A stretch of 32,535 nucleotides of DNA from an uncultured Treponema sp. (GCA_937885175.1 CAKZZO010000074.1:1-32535), one strand, 5' to 3'. Counted from the first letter of the stretch, positions 16,424-24,647 are shown. The notes: a model not told the origin generated them from the sequence alone. Translations and numbers: made by a program.

Positions 16424-17695
16424 ATGTTAAAATCGCTTATGCTCAAGAGAAGTGGTTACGCAGATTTGCCGCTTCATACGGGAACCGTGCCTAAATGGCT
16501 TGCCGACCGCATGATGGCGCTGGGAACGGAAATCGTAGAGGCTCTGCTTATCAATTACGGCAAGCGTGAAGTTTTGCGCCGGCTTTCCGATCCCCTCTGG
16601 TTTCAGTCGCTGGGTGCGGTACTGGGCATGGACTGGCACTCAAGCGGCATTACCACAAGCGTCATGTATGCCCTCAAAAGGGGAATCAATGCCCATGCAA
16701 AGGACTTTGGACTGGTAGTATGTGGCGGACGGGGAAAACATTCCCGCAAAACGCCTGAGCAAATCGACTGGATTTGCAACGCCAGCGGACTCAATGGTAC
16801 AGAACTGATAAGGGCAAGCAGACTCTGTGCAAAAGTTGACAACACTGCCCTGCAGGACGGATTCCAGCTCTACCAGCACAACTTTATCCTTACGGACGAA
16901 GGCGACTGGGCGGTAGTACAGCAGGGCATGAATACAGTGACGCAATCTGCAAGACGATACCACTGGTGCTCAGCGGACATAAAATCTTTTGTTGAAGAAC
17001 CCCACACTGCCGTAACAGGAGAAAACCGCGGAAAAATCCTCAACCTGACTGACTCCAATGCGGCTGCCACCCGCGGCTCCATTCTGTTGCTGAGCCACGA
17101 AAACCCCGACCGCATGATAAAAGAAATTGCAAAGATAAGCGGAAGCGACCTGATGACTCAAGGTGAATTATTTGCGGAAAAGCAGGGTACAGGCATCATC
17201 ATAGAAAACAATCGCAATCTGCGTATGCCCGCCCACCATGAAGTACGCCCGGAAGATGTAGACTTAAAGCGGCTAGGCGGTGTCCTTGCCGCGGCTTATG
17301 ACCAAAACAATCCCGATTTTGAAAGCCTTTTGCTCACGCCGGGATTAGGTCCCCGCACACTGCAAAGCCTTACCCTGGTGAGCGAAGTCATTTACGGCAC
17401 TCCCTCGCGCTTTAAGGATCCTGCCCGCTTTAGTTTTGCCCACGGCGGAAAAGACGGACATCCCTTCCCCGTAGCCACAAAAATCTACGATGAGTCAATC
17501 CGTGTATTGGGCGACAGCATAGAAAAATCAAAACTGGGCTATAAAGAAAAAAGCGAATGCCTGCGCCGTCTGCACAAAACCGCCCTGCAGATTGAAGCCA
17601 ACTGCGAGCCACTGGCAGACTTTGACGCAACCATTGCCCGCGAAAAGGAACATTCCCATGAATGGGGCGGGCGCACCTGCATGGGAGAAGCGTAA
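16424..17695 (+). CDS. DUF763 domain protein
   Basis: Conserved protein of unknown function found in archaea and scattered bacteria. The hallmark N-terminus KRSGYADLPLHTGTVPKWL is present, as are the GGRGKHSRKTP region near residue 101 and a helix-hairpin-helix-like stretch LLTPGLGPRTLQSL near residue 300. This suggests nucleic-acid binding. Family proteins usually begin just before RSGxADLPLH, so ATG 16439 (MLKRSG) is an alternative start. Neither ATG has a ribosome site. It ends with TAA directly abutting the TAA of the convergent isomerase gene, with no base between. Function is not established; a DNA-repair or recombination link is speculative. Confidence 0.88.
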   Translation: MLKSLMLKRSGYADLPLHTGTVPKWLADRMMALGTEIVEALLINYGKREVLRRLSDPLWFQSLGAVLGMDWHSSGITTSVMYALKRGINAHAKDFGLVVCGGRGKHSRKTPEQIDWICNASGLNGTELIRASRLCAKVDNTALQDGFQLYQHNFILTDEGDWAVVQQGMNTVTQSARRYHWCSADIKSFVEEPHTAVTGENRGKILNLTDSNAAATRGSILLLSHENPDRMIKEIAKISGSDLMTQGELFAEKQGTGIIIENNRNLRMPAHHEVRPEDVDLKRLGGVLAAAYDQNNPDFESLLLTPGLGPRTLQSLTLVSEVIYGTPSRFKDPARFSFAHGGKDGHPFPVATKIYDESIRVLGDSIEKSKLGYKEKSECLRRLHKTALQIEANCEPLADFDATIAREKEHSHEWGGRTCMGEA

Positions 17696-18529
17696 TTACC
17701 CGACGATTTCCTTTACAAACCGCAAGGACTTAGGCACTTCTTTTACGCCTTCAAAAATCAAGTATGCGTCAGGACATTCAGCCTTAACGACGGGAAGAAA
17801 ATCTTTCCAGCCCATGAGGCCATCGCCAAGAGGAGCAATTTCCAGTTCATCGCCCTTTACCACATAGTCTTTCATATGGAAACCAAAGATTTTTCCCTGA
17901 AAAAGTTTCAGACAGGCTTCAAAAATCTTGGCACGCTCCTCGTGATTTCCAATGTAGAGGTAATTGTAGATGTCCACAATAAAACGGAAGTTATGCTGAC
18001 CAGGATCAATTTCATCCGCAAGACGCTTGAGTTGCTCAGGCTTGTACATGCAGTGCCCCCAAGCACCTTCCAGAGCCATGCAGACACCCGCTTCCCTTGC
18101 GACAGCCGGCATGGGAGCAAAAATTTTAACCACTTCCTTAAAGGCATCTTCTGTCTGATTTTTTGGATTGTAAGTCCATTTGTCATCATTGTAACTGCCG
18201 GTTTCTGAGGCAACACATTTTGCGCCAAATTCAGCAGCGTGACGCAAGTGGTCAGCATATTTTTCCGCCCCAGCCTTTACCTTGTCTTTATTGGAGTGAA
18301 CGGGATTAAAATAGGCTCCAAGCAGGGGAATTTCAACGCCGTGGTCATTAAAGCCATGGCGAATCTCGTTCACCACTGAGGGAGTCAGCGTGCCGGGATT
18401 TCCATTCTGACCTTCCACAGCCTTTGCAATGGCAAGTTGAACGCCGTCAAATCCCCATTCATGGGCAGTTGCCCCCAGCCAGTCTGCGCTCCCCTTTCCG
18501 ATATCATGCGGGCGTATTAAAATCTTCAT
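17696..18529 (-). CDS. TIM-barrel sugar phosphate isomerase/epimerase family protein
   Basis: Xylose-isomerase-like (AP endonuclease family 2) barrel of 277 residues. Four likely metal ligands are visible: Glu154 in MALEGAWGH, Asp186 in FIVDIYNY, His218 in FGFHMKD and Glu260 in IFEGVKE. This arrangement fits metal-dependent epimerases and isomerases of carbohydrates or inositol derivatives; the substrate cannot be read. ATG 18529 (MKILIRPHD) is chosen because GGGGGA lies 7 nt upstream; an ATG at 18547 would add six residues. It is 21 nt after the phosphatase-like gene and probably in the same transcript. Confidence 0.88.
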   Translation of the reverse strand: MKILIRPHDIGKGSADWLGATAHEWGFDGVQLAIAKAVEGQNGNPGTLTPSVVNEIRHGFNDHGVEIPLLGAYFNPVHSNKDKVKAGAEKYADHLRHAAEFGAKCVASETGSYNDDKWTYNPKNQTEDAFKEVVKIFAPMPAVAREAGVCMALEGAWGHCMYKPEQLKRLADEIDPGQHNFRFIVDIYNYLYIGNHEERAKIFEACLKLFQGKIFGFHMKDYVVKGDELEIAPLGDGLMGWKDFLPVVKAECPDAYLIFEGVKEVPKSLRFVKEIVG

Positions 18530-18550
18530 ATACAAATCCCCCTGCAAAAC

Positions 18551-19630
18551 CTATTGCTGCAGGTGCTTCTTGATTTTTTCAAGGTCAGCAGACGAAAGCC
18601 CCACCGTCTTTGTGAGATAGGTTACGGCCAGGGACTGCACATTTTCGTTTGTCACTTTTTTTCCGCCACTAATGTCCCTGAACATTTCTGAAACAGATTT
18701 ATTGATTGCGACATACTGCGTAGATGACTTTTTAAGTCCGTAGAGGTTTTCGTAACTCAGCATGTAGTCTTCGTCCATCTCTTCAATCGTTGCTCCACAC
18801 AAGGCTTCAAGCACGGCACAGACAAAACCCGTTCTGATTCTGCCCTCTTTTCCGTGTACGAGGTAGGGTCCCTGATGATTTGCAATGAAAAGCAGGGCGG
18901 CGTTCAGTTTTTTTGAAAAGACCTTATCCATATAGGACGCACCCATATTCAGGAAGACCACATTGTTTTTTCCAGCGAGATTTGCATAAAAGGGCACAAA
19001 AGACATTTTGCTTGCACCAGAACTTTCATTGTCAGCAAGATTGATGATTGCATTCACGTTTGATTTGGTGAGCAAGTCGGCTGCATAGGGAGCGCGAGAA
19101 TCACCGCCGATGGGATTTACAGAACGATAGAGGCGGTTTTCAGCGATTTTTCCAGCCTTTACTGCCCGCCAGTTGGCAAAAACTTCATCAGTCGTAAAAT
19201 CAGCACGGCGGTCACTTTTTTTGAGCAGACGAGCCTGATAGGTGCGCAGGTAGCCGAGTTTTTCTTTCATGGTAATGACAACGGCATCACCGATTTTTGC
19301 ACCACTTTTCTGCTGCAGGTTGCCCATGTTGATTGCCAGCGACACTTCCTGATTGTTGATGCGAACGAGATAGTCACCGTTATCTACATCAGTATAATTT
19401 TTTCCAATGGCAGCCTCAAACTTAAAGGAGCCAAGCTTTACGGAAACAATATCACCAAGACCAAAGTCATTTGCAGAAAAAAGATTTCCAGTAATCTTAA
19501 GGTTTACGTTGCCATGCTTATCAAAGGAATCAACCTCAGTTTTTACGCTGGCATTCTTTGCAGCACAGGCAGAGCCGACCGCAAGAAAAAACAAGATTGA
19601 AAACAGTACGACATTTTTTACAGATTTCAT
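18551..19630 (-). CDS. Exported phosphatase-fold protein with a dead active site (probable pseudophosphatase)
   Basis: A Sec signal peptide (1 to about 23, ending SACA) leads into two domains. Residues about 26-130 form a beta-rich domain (FGLGDIVSVKLG, DVDNGDYLVRINN, AINMGNLQQKSG) that resembles the C-terminal barrel of SAM-hydrolysing adenosyltransferases. Residues about 145-330 match the tyrosine/serine phosphatase family seen as YRSVNPIGGDSRAPYAADLL ... NAIINLAD. The P-loop reads HGKEGRIRTG (259-268): the catalytic Cys is Gly260 (codon GGA), while His259 and Arg266 remain. It is probably periplasmic. Ribosome site GAGAGGT lies 8 nt before the ATG. A binding role is likely. Confidence 0.82.
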   Translation of the reverse strand: MKSVKNVVLFSILFFLAVGSACAAKNASVKTEVDSFDKHGNVNLKITGNLFSANDFGLGDIVSVKLGSFKFEAAIGKNYTDVDNGDYLVRINNQEVSLAINMGNLQQKSGAKIGDAVVITMKEKLGYLRTYQARLLKKSDRRADFTTDEVFANWRAVKAGKIAENRLYRSVNPIGGDSRAPYAADLLTKSNVNAIINLADNESSGASKMSFVPFYANLAGKNNVVFLNMGASYMDKVFSKKLNAALLFIANHQGPYLVHGKEGRIRTGFVCAVLEALCGATIEEMDEDYMLSYENLYGLKKSSTQYVAINKSVSEMFRDISGGKKVTNENVQSLAVTYLTKTVGLSSADLEKIKKHLQQ

Positions 19631-19700
19631 ACAGGGTTACCTCTCTTTTCTATACTATCACTGTTTTATATTTTATGCTATCCACTCTAGAAAAAAAGCA

Positions 19701-20432
19701 CTATGCATACAGAAGAAAAATAGCCGGAATCTTTTGGAACTGGGGGAGTTTTTCTTTTTTCCACTGGGCCACGGTCTTTGTCTTTATGAACTCATCTTCC
19801 GTGGTGATGCCAACAGCCAGACAGATTTTTGTATCGGCCCGACATACAGAAAGCAAGGAATCCAGCATTTTTGCGTTGCGGTAGGGCGCCTCAATAAATA
19901 TCTGGGTCTGATGCTCCTTATAGGCTCGGCTTTCCAACTGGCGGATTTTTGCCGCCCGCTCAGCAGGTTTTACGGGAAGATAGCCGTTAAATGCAAAATT
20001 CTGCCCGTTAAAGCCGCTGGCCATAAGGGAAAGGATGATTGACGAAGGCCCAACCAGTGGCACCACAGGAAGATTTTTCTTTTGAGCAAGGGCAACTGCG
20101 GCCGCCCCTGGATCGGCAACAGCAGGGCAGCCAGCCTCAGAAATCACACCCATGGGCTGTCCTTTTTCCAGCGGTTCAAGGATATGGCTAATCTTGGTCA
20201 GGTCAGTATGTTCGTTTAATTCAAAGAAGGTAAGGATATCAATATCAATGGAAGCATCCGTTTTTTTGAGGAAGCGGCGGGCAGAGCGAATGTCTTCTAC
20301 AATAAAATGCTTGATGGCACAGACAACCTGATGATTATAAGACGGCAATACCTGCTCCAGGGGATTTTCTCCCAGAGGAACAGGTATCAGATACAAAGCC
20401 GGGTCAATTTTTTTTGCAGTATCCATTGTCAT
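19701..20432 (-). CDS. RsmI-like SAM-dependent methyltransferase (tetrapyrrole methylase fold)
   Basis: Methyltransferase of the family that includes RsmI, which methylates the ribose of C1402 in 16S rRNA. The conserved motifs are LIPVPLGENP at the N-terminus, ISEAGCPAVADPG (97-109), PLVGPSSIILSLMASG and FNGYLP. At 243 aa it is shorter than classic RsmI (about 280 aa) and belongs to the shorter branch often annotated only as a SAM-dependent methyltransferase, so the target base is less certain. AAGGA lies 5 nt before ATG 20432. It starts 21 nt after the BI-1 gene and is probably co-transcribed with it. Confidence 0.85.
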   Translation of the reverse strand: MTMDTAKKIDPALYLIPVPLGENPLEQVLPSYNHQVVCAIKHFIVEDIRSARRFLKKTDASIDIDILTFFELNEHTDLTKISHILEPLEKGQPMGVISEAGCPAVADPGAAAVALAQKKNLPVVPLVGPSSIILSLMASGFNGQNFAFNGYLPVKPAERAAKIRQLESRAYKEHQTQIFIEAPYRNAKMLDSLLSVCRADTKICLAVGITTEDEFIKTKTVAQWKKEKLPQFQKIPAIFLLYA

Positions 20433-20453
20433 CGCTATCCTTGAATCGGACGC

Positions 20454-21182
20454 TTATTTTTTCTTACCGAATATTCTGAGCAAGGCCAGCAGCAGATTGA
20501 TAAAGTCAAGGTAGAGTTCCAGAGCGGCAAGGACAGAAACTTTTTTGTAGTCATCGGTGTTGCGGGCAAACTCAGCAGTTTTAAGCAGTTTTTGGGAATC
20601 GTAGGCCGTGAGTGCCGTAAAGATGATGACAACCACAGCAGAAACCAATATATCCAGCATGGGAAGGGGTGTTTTGGCAAAGAAAGAAATCAAGCCGCCG
20701 GTGACTGAAGCGATAATCACGCCCAGCAGAGCCATCATCAGGTAACGTCCCCAGGAAGCGAGGTTGCGTTTGGTAGTCATGCCCCACAGGCTCATCAGGC
20801 TAAAGAGAATGGCCGTTGAAAAGAAAGCCATGGCGATTGAAGAAATCTGATATACGAGGAATATAGAAGAAAGCGTCATGCCATTAACGGCAGCATAGGC
20901 AACAAAGCCAAGCACAGCAAGTCCTACAGGTATCTTTCTGATTGAGGCGGAAAGGACAAAGACCAGCACCAGTTCCACAATGACCAGAGCAATAAAGCCA
21001 ACGGGAGCAGATTTCGTGCCGGGTGCACCAAAAAGGAAGGAAAGTAGCGTTTCAGAAGTAGCCGTAAAATAGGCCGCAGCCGCACTGATACAAAGTGCAA
21101 GCGCCATCCAGCCATAGGTCTTTCCTAAAAAACGGGATTTTTCAGTTTCTGCCAGACGGGCAGGTGCACGAGTTGCTTCCAT
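20454..21182 (-). CDS. Bax inhibitor-1/YccA family membrane protein
   Basis: Integral membrane protein of 242 residues with about seven transmembrane helices, matching the BI-1/LFG/YccA family. Family members act as pH-sensitive calcium leak channels or FtsH modulators (family knowledge). The soluble N-terminus (SRFLGKTYGWMALAL) and the C-terminal half (VSAVVVIIFTALTAYDSQKL ... LELYLDFINLLLALLRIFG) are characteristic, including the two Asp-containing motifs of the pore. Start ATG 21182 has GGGAG 9 nt upstream; the in-frame ATG at 21191 lies one base after that site and is unlikely. Confidence 0.93.
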   Translation of the reverse strand: MEATRAPARLAETEKSRFLGKTYGWMALALCISAAAAYFTATSETLLSFLFGAPGTKSAPVGFIALVIVELVLVFVLSASIRKIPVGLAVLGFVAYAAVNGMTLSSIFLVYQISSIAMAFFSTAILFSLMSLWGMTTKRNLASWGRYLMMALLGVIIASVTGGLISFFAKTPLPMLDILVSAVVVIIFTALTAYDSQKLLKTAEFARNTDDYKKVSVLAALELYLDFINLLLALLRIFGKKK

Positions 21183-21198
21183 GATAATCATCTCCCAT

Positions 21199-21243
21199 AA
21201 AAAGGGCTGCCCTAAGAGTAAAACATCTTATAAGAACAGCCCC
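21199..21243 (-). terminator. Hairpin with T-run between tRNA-Pro and the BI-1 gene
   Basis: GGGGCTG (21243-21237) pairs with CAGCCC (21209-21204), followed by TTTTT (21203-21199). A second inner stem TAAGA / TCTTA (21213-21217 with 21226-21230) makes the hairpin two-tiered. It would stop readthrough from the tRNA. The BI-1 ribosome site starts 3 nt after the T-run. Confidence 0.7.
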
Positions 21244-21245
21244 TT

Positions 21246-21273
21246 TGTATATGTATATAAAATTGATTTTCAA
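21246..21273 (-). promoter_or_regulatory. Putative promoter of the BI-1 gene
   Basis: -35 TTGAAA (21268-21273), 16-bp spacer, -10 TATACA (21246-21251). The predicted start near 21239 falls inside the left arm of the terminator hairpin. Confidence 0.5.
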
Positions 21274-21278
21274 AAAAG

Positions 21279-21352
21279 TCGGGCTAGCCGAATTCGAATC
21301 GGCGACCCCTTGCCCCCCAGACAAGTACGCTAACCAGCTGCGCTATAGCCCG
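21279..21352 (-). tRNA. tRNA-Pro (anticodon GGG)
   Basis: All cloverleaf parts can be drawn: acceptor CGGGCTA / TAGCCCG, D-stem GCGC / GCGT with loop AGCTGGTTA, anticodon stem CTTGT / GCAAG with loop CTGGGGG giving anticodon GGG, and T-stem GCCGA / TCGGC with loop TTCGAAT. The discriminator is A. The 74-nt gene does not encode CCA, since CTTTTTT follows, so CCA must be added after transcription. GGG reads CCC and CCU codons. Confidence 0.97.
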
Positions 21353-21364
21353 ATGTATGTTCAT

Positions 21365-21393
21365 ACTTTATAAAAAATACGCATTTCTGTCAA
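21365..21393 (-). promoter_or_regulatory. Strong promoter of tRNA-Pro
   Basis: Consensus -35 TTGACA (21388-21393), 17-bp spacer, -10 TAAAGT (21365-21370). The start is expected about 6 nt before the mature tRNA 5' end. Confidence 0.85.
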
Positions 21394-21402
21394 TTATATC
21401 GC

Positions 21403-21430
21403 TTACATAAAACGCTAAAAAGCCGATAAT
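21403..21430 (+). promoter_or_regulatory. Putative promoter of the ankyrin lipoprotein gene
   Basis: -35 TTACAT (21403-21408), 16-bp spacer, -10 GATAAT (21425-21430). It is divergent from the tRNA promoter, with the two -35 boxes 9 bp apart, and gives a leader of about 58 nt. Confidence 0.5.
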
Positions 21431-21494
21431 CAAAAAGAAGAAGTTTTTTCAGGGATACTGGAGGAATCCGGGAACTTGAGCATTGGGAGTAACT

Positions 21495-24299
21495 ATGAGA
21501 CATTCATTCTTAAAAATCATGACGGCAGTTTCTGTTGCGGCAGTATTCTTCGGCTGTAGCTCTGCACCGAAAATCGAAAGGCCGGAAAACATTGTAGACC
21601 TGGTTAAGCAGGGACGCTATGAAGAAGCAAAAGAACGCTTCGGTTCAAAAGAAGATTTAAGCGCACAGGACGCAGAAGGAAACACTGCGCTGCATATTGC
21701 TGCAAGAGCAAATGAAGGAGATTTATGTAGTTTTCTTATTGTCAAGGGCGCAAACATAGAAGCGGTAAATAATGAAGGAAATACGCCTATTCTCGAAGCA
21801 ATTAAGAACGGAAGCTTTGAGGCGACAAAAGTGCTTTCTACCATGAATGCCAACATCTTTGCAAAAGACGGGGAAGAAAATTCCGCGATTGAACTGGCCA
21901 TTGCCATGGGTGATGACTGGTACGACACAATGATAAACGAGCAGACAGGAAAAATCCGCAGCGTAGACGGTGAAAGCATCGTGCATTATTTTGTAAAAAC
22001 CAAGGATGAAAAGGCCATCGACATCTGCATCAGGCAGAATCTGCCCCTGTCCGTAAAGGATAATGCAGGACTTACCCCCCTTGCCGTAGCATTTCAGAAC
22101 GCAAAGGATTCCGCCTCTATCCGCATAGCCGCAAAACTGATTCTTGCTGGCTCTGAACTGGTGCGGGGAGACTTTGATTACTTTGAGGACTCTATCAAAA
22201 CGCACAATGTCATGCTCCGTTTTAACGACGGGCAGACACCCCTGCACATTGCGACCATTTCCGGCCACACAGGCATTGTGGACTATCTCTTGCGGAACAA
22301 TGGTTCAATCCGTATGCAGGATATGCTGCAGGCTCAGGACATCAGCGGCGCAACGTCACTGCACGAGGCGGTTCGCTATGGTCATGCAGATATTGTCAAA
22401 CTGCTTCTGGCAAACGGCGCAAATGTTGATGCACTGGACGCAATGGGAAAAACTCCCTTTCTCTTGATTATTCCAGTACAGGCACAGCTGCCCATTTACA
22501 CCATGCTCTTGGGTGCCGGGGCAAAAGTCGGGCAAAAAGACATGTATGGCGACACCGTTCTCCACATTGTTACTATGGGCGACACTACAAATGACGTACT
22601 CAAACTGCTGGTAGCCCGCGGCGCCCCCATTAACGAACGCAACAAGCAGGGGGTAACGCCACTGCAACTTGCCGTGGAAAAAGATTTGGGTGCCCATGTG
22701 CTTTTCTATGCAAACTCTGGTGCGGACATCAATGCCGAGGACATGCAGTCAAACACACCACTTACCCTTGCCCTGCACAAGCCTACAATCGAAATGATTC
22801 AGACGCTGGTGACCAAGCAAAACGTAAACTCAAAAGATTCCTCAGGCAACACGCCCCTGCACACTGCAATCCTGCATGACGCTCCTTTTGAGTATATTCA
22901 GTATATTGTAAACACAGGCGCGGATGTAAATGCCCGCAACAAGGATGGGGATTCTGTCCTTTACCTTGCCACACAGAAAAACATGAAGAATGCAGGAGAA
23001 CTGCTTATAGACAAGGGAGCCGACATTTTTGCCACCAATATGCAGAACTACTCTCCCCTTCGCCTGGCACTGGAAGAAGGCGGTTCCGTACAAGACTGGA
23101 TTATCACTTCCCGCACGATGAACATGACAGACGGAAGCGGAAACACTCCCCTCCACTATGCCTCTGAATGGAAACTGGATGAGGCCGTACTCGGTCTGAT
23201 TGAAAAAGGCGCAAAAATAAATGCAACAAACGCAAACGGTGAAACAGCCCTCTTCTCCGCCGTAAAGGCTGACAGCCCCTCTACCATCAACGTGCTGGCA
23301 CAAAACGGAATCGTTACCGATGCCCGGGACAATTTGACCCGTGACCACCTGGGAAACACGCCCCTTCATTCTGCCGGACGCTGGAATGCACTGAATGCGG
23401 CACAGACCCTGCTTGCTTTTGGCATGGATGTAAACGCACAAAACCTGAGCGGAAAGACACCTTTGAGCGACTGCTGCCGTTCCGGAAAGACTGAAATGGC
23501 CCAGCTTTTGATTGCAAACGGAGCAGACGTAAACGCAACCGACGTAACAGGCCGCTCCATTCTGCTGGATGCCGTACAGGCCCACAACGAAAATATGGTT
23601 GCCCTGCTCTTGAAGAAGGGTGCAAACCCCCAGATTCAGGATATGTCCGGCCGCAACGCCTACCACGAAGCGGCGCTTAACTCAAACATCGCCATCATCA
23701 CTATGCTGCGAAATGCTGGCGGAAATCCCTTGAGCCGTGACCGCTATGGCGAAACACCCTTCTCACTGGCACTGAGAACAGGAGACGAAGCGCTTATACG
23801 CACGATACTGGGCTCAAACACCATGATTGTTGACTCTGACGGAAACACGCCGGTGCATATCGCCGTGGCCCGCAATGCAGATGCAAAAATGATTACCATG
23901 CTGCTGAACATGGGCTATCCGGCAAATCAGCGCAACGGCAAGGGCATTACCCCGCTCTATCAGGCGGTAACGACAAATCAGCGCACACTGGTGGGTGTGC
24001 TTTTGGAGCGGGGAGCGGATCCTTTTGTGGCTACCACAGAAGGCGACTCTGCCCTGCTCAATGCAATCAAAAAGAAAAACACAAGCGTGCTGGATATGAT
24101 TGTAAAATACTGCGGTACAAAGGCAGACATGCAGGGTGACACCATCATGCACTATGCGGCACGGGCAGCAGACGCAGACACAATCACCCATCTGCTCTCG
24201 CTGAACATTGAGCGAAAGACAAAAAATCTTTCCGGTGAAACTCCTGCCGACATGGCTGCTCGCTGGGGAAGAAGCGAAATTGCGGTAATGTTACGATAG
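21495..24299 (+). CDS. Ankyrin-repeat lipoprotein with about 26 repeats
   Basis: A 934-residue lipoprotein. The signal sequence MRHSFLKIMTAVSVAAV leads to the lipobox FFGC with lipidation Cys at residue 21. After a short helical linker (ENIVDLVKQGRYEEAKERFG), about 26 consecutive ankyrin repeats run to the C-terminus, most with the pattern GNTPLHxA ... LLxxGAxVNAxD. Several are degenerate, and the fifth has an insertion (LVRGDFDYFEDSIKTH). Such a solenoid is a protein-binding scaffold, here anchored to a membrane facing the periplasm or outside. Start ATG 21495 is set by GGGAG 5 nt upstream; an in-frame TTG at 21483 has none. The final repeat reaches the last residue. Confidence 0.94.
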   Translation: MRHSFLKIMTAVSVAAVFFGCSSAPKIERPENIVDLVKQGRYEEAKERFGSKEDLSAQDAEGNTALHIAARANEGDLCSFLIVKGANIEAVNNEGNTPILEAIKNGSFEATKVLSTMNANIFAKDGEENSAIELAIAMGDDWYDTMINEQTGKIRSVDGESIVHYFVKTKDEKAIDICIRQNLPLSVKDNAGLTPLAVAFQNAKDSASIRIAAKLILAGSELVRGDFDYFEDSIKTHNVMLRFNDGQTPLHIATISGHTGIVDYLLRNNGSIRMQDMLQAQDISGATSLHEAVRYGHADIVKLLLANGANVDALDAMGKTPFLLIIPVQAQLPIYTMLLGAGAKVGQKDMYGDTVLHIVTMGDTTNDVLKLLVARGAPINERNKQGVTPLQLAVEKDLGAHVLFYANSGADINAEDMQSNTPLTLALHKPTIEMIQTLVTKQNVNSKDSSGNTPLHTAILHDAPFEYIQYIVNTGADVNARNKDGDSVLYLATQKNMKNAGELLIDKGADIFATNMQNYSPLRLALEEGGSVQDWIITSRTMNMTDGSGNTPLHYASEWKLDEAVLGLIEKGAKINATNANGETALFSAVKADSPSTINVLAQNGIVTDARDNLTRDHLGNTPLHSAGRWNALNAAQTLLAFGMDVNAQNLSGKTPLSDCCRSGKTEMAQLLIANGADVNATDVTGRSILLDAVQAHNENMVALLLKKGANPQIQDMSGRNAYHEAALNSNIAIITMLRNAGGNPLSRDRYGETPFSLALRTGDEALIRTILGSNTMIVDSDGNTPVHIAVARNADAKMITMLLNMGYPANQRNGKGITPLYQAVTTNQRTLVGVLLERGADPFVATTEGDSALLNAIKKKNTSVLDMIVKYCGTKADMQGDTIMHYAARAADADTITHLLSLNIERKTKNLSGETPADMAARWGRSEIAVMLR

Positions 24300-24300
24300 A

Positions 24301-24612
24301 TTATCTTTTAGTCAAATCCAAAAGCCGGCGGAATGCACTGTCCGGCTTTTTTAATTCTCTTGAGCCACGGGTGATTTTGCACAGGCTCATGCCGTACTTG
24401 CGGGCAATTTCCCGCTGGGTGGTACCTGCATCCAGTTCCCGCACTAAAAGCCAGCGCATGGCAAAGTCTTTGAGTTCAGCAGGAGTAAAAAGACAGCCGA
24501 AAAAATCATAGATAAAATCAGGATTATGGTTGTCTGAAAGCAGCTGGCAGATTTCCCGCATGGCTGCTTCCAGTTTTTCTTCTCGCTCCGTTACTGCTTT
24601 GTCCTGTTCCAT
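24301..24612 (-). CDS. TrpR-family transcriptional regulator
   Basis: Small DNA-binding protein of 103 residues. The C-terminal half follows E. coli TrpR closely in pattern: LFTPAELKDFAMRWLLVREL, then the helix-turn-helix TTQREIARKYGMSLCKITRG (64-83) and SRELKKP. In TrpR, the ITRGS segment holds ligand- and DNA-contact residues. No tryptophan genes are visible nearby, so the ligand and target are open. The promoter (-35 TTGCAA, 17 bp, -10 TATACT) ends 6 nt before the ATG and there is no ribosome site, so the message is probably leaderless. Its last codons overlap the terminator of the convergent ankyrin gene. Confidence 0.87.
   Translation of the reverse strand: MEQDKAVTEREEKLEAAMREICQLLSDNHNPDFIYDFFGCLFTPAELKDFAMRWLLVRELDAGTTQREIARKYGMSLCKITRGSRELKKPDSAFRRLLDLTKR
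24320..24352 (+). terminator. Terminator of the ankyrin gene, inside the trpR-like coding end
   Basis: Perfect 9-bp stem AAAAGCCGG (24320-24328) / CCGGCTTTT (24342-24350) with a 13-nt loop and a run of six T (24347-24352). It starts 20 nt after the ankyrin stop. On the minus strand it also resembles a weaker terminator with TTTT. Confidence 0.88.
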
Positions 24613-24618
24613 AGAAAC

Positions 24619-24647
24619 AGTATAGCGGAAAAGTTATTTTTTTGCAA
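24619..24647 (-). promoter_or_regulatory. Promoter of the trpR-like gene
   Basis: -35 TTGCAA (24642-24647), 17-bp spacer, -10 TATACT (24619-24624). The -10 box is 6 nt before the ATG, so transcription would start at or next to the start codon. The -35 lies in the 3' end of nhaC. Confidence 0.7.

Noticed and set aside
22842..23666. A 274-codon minus-strand frame, and periodic DNA resembling a repeat array.
   Set aside because: The periodicity comes from ankyrin repeats of about 99 bp in the plus-strand gene. The units are too divergent for CRISPR and there are no unique spacers between identical repeats.
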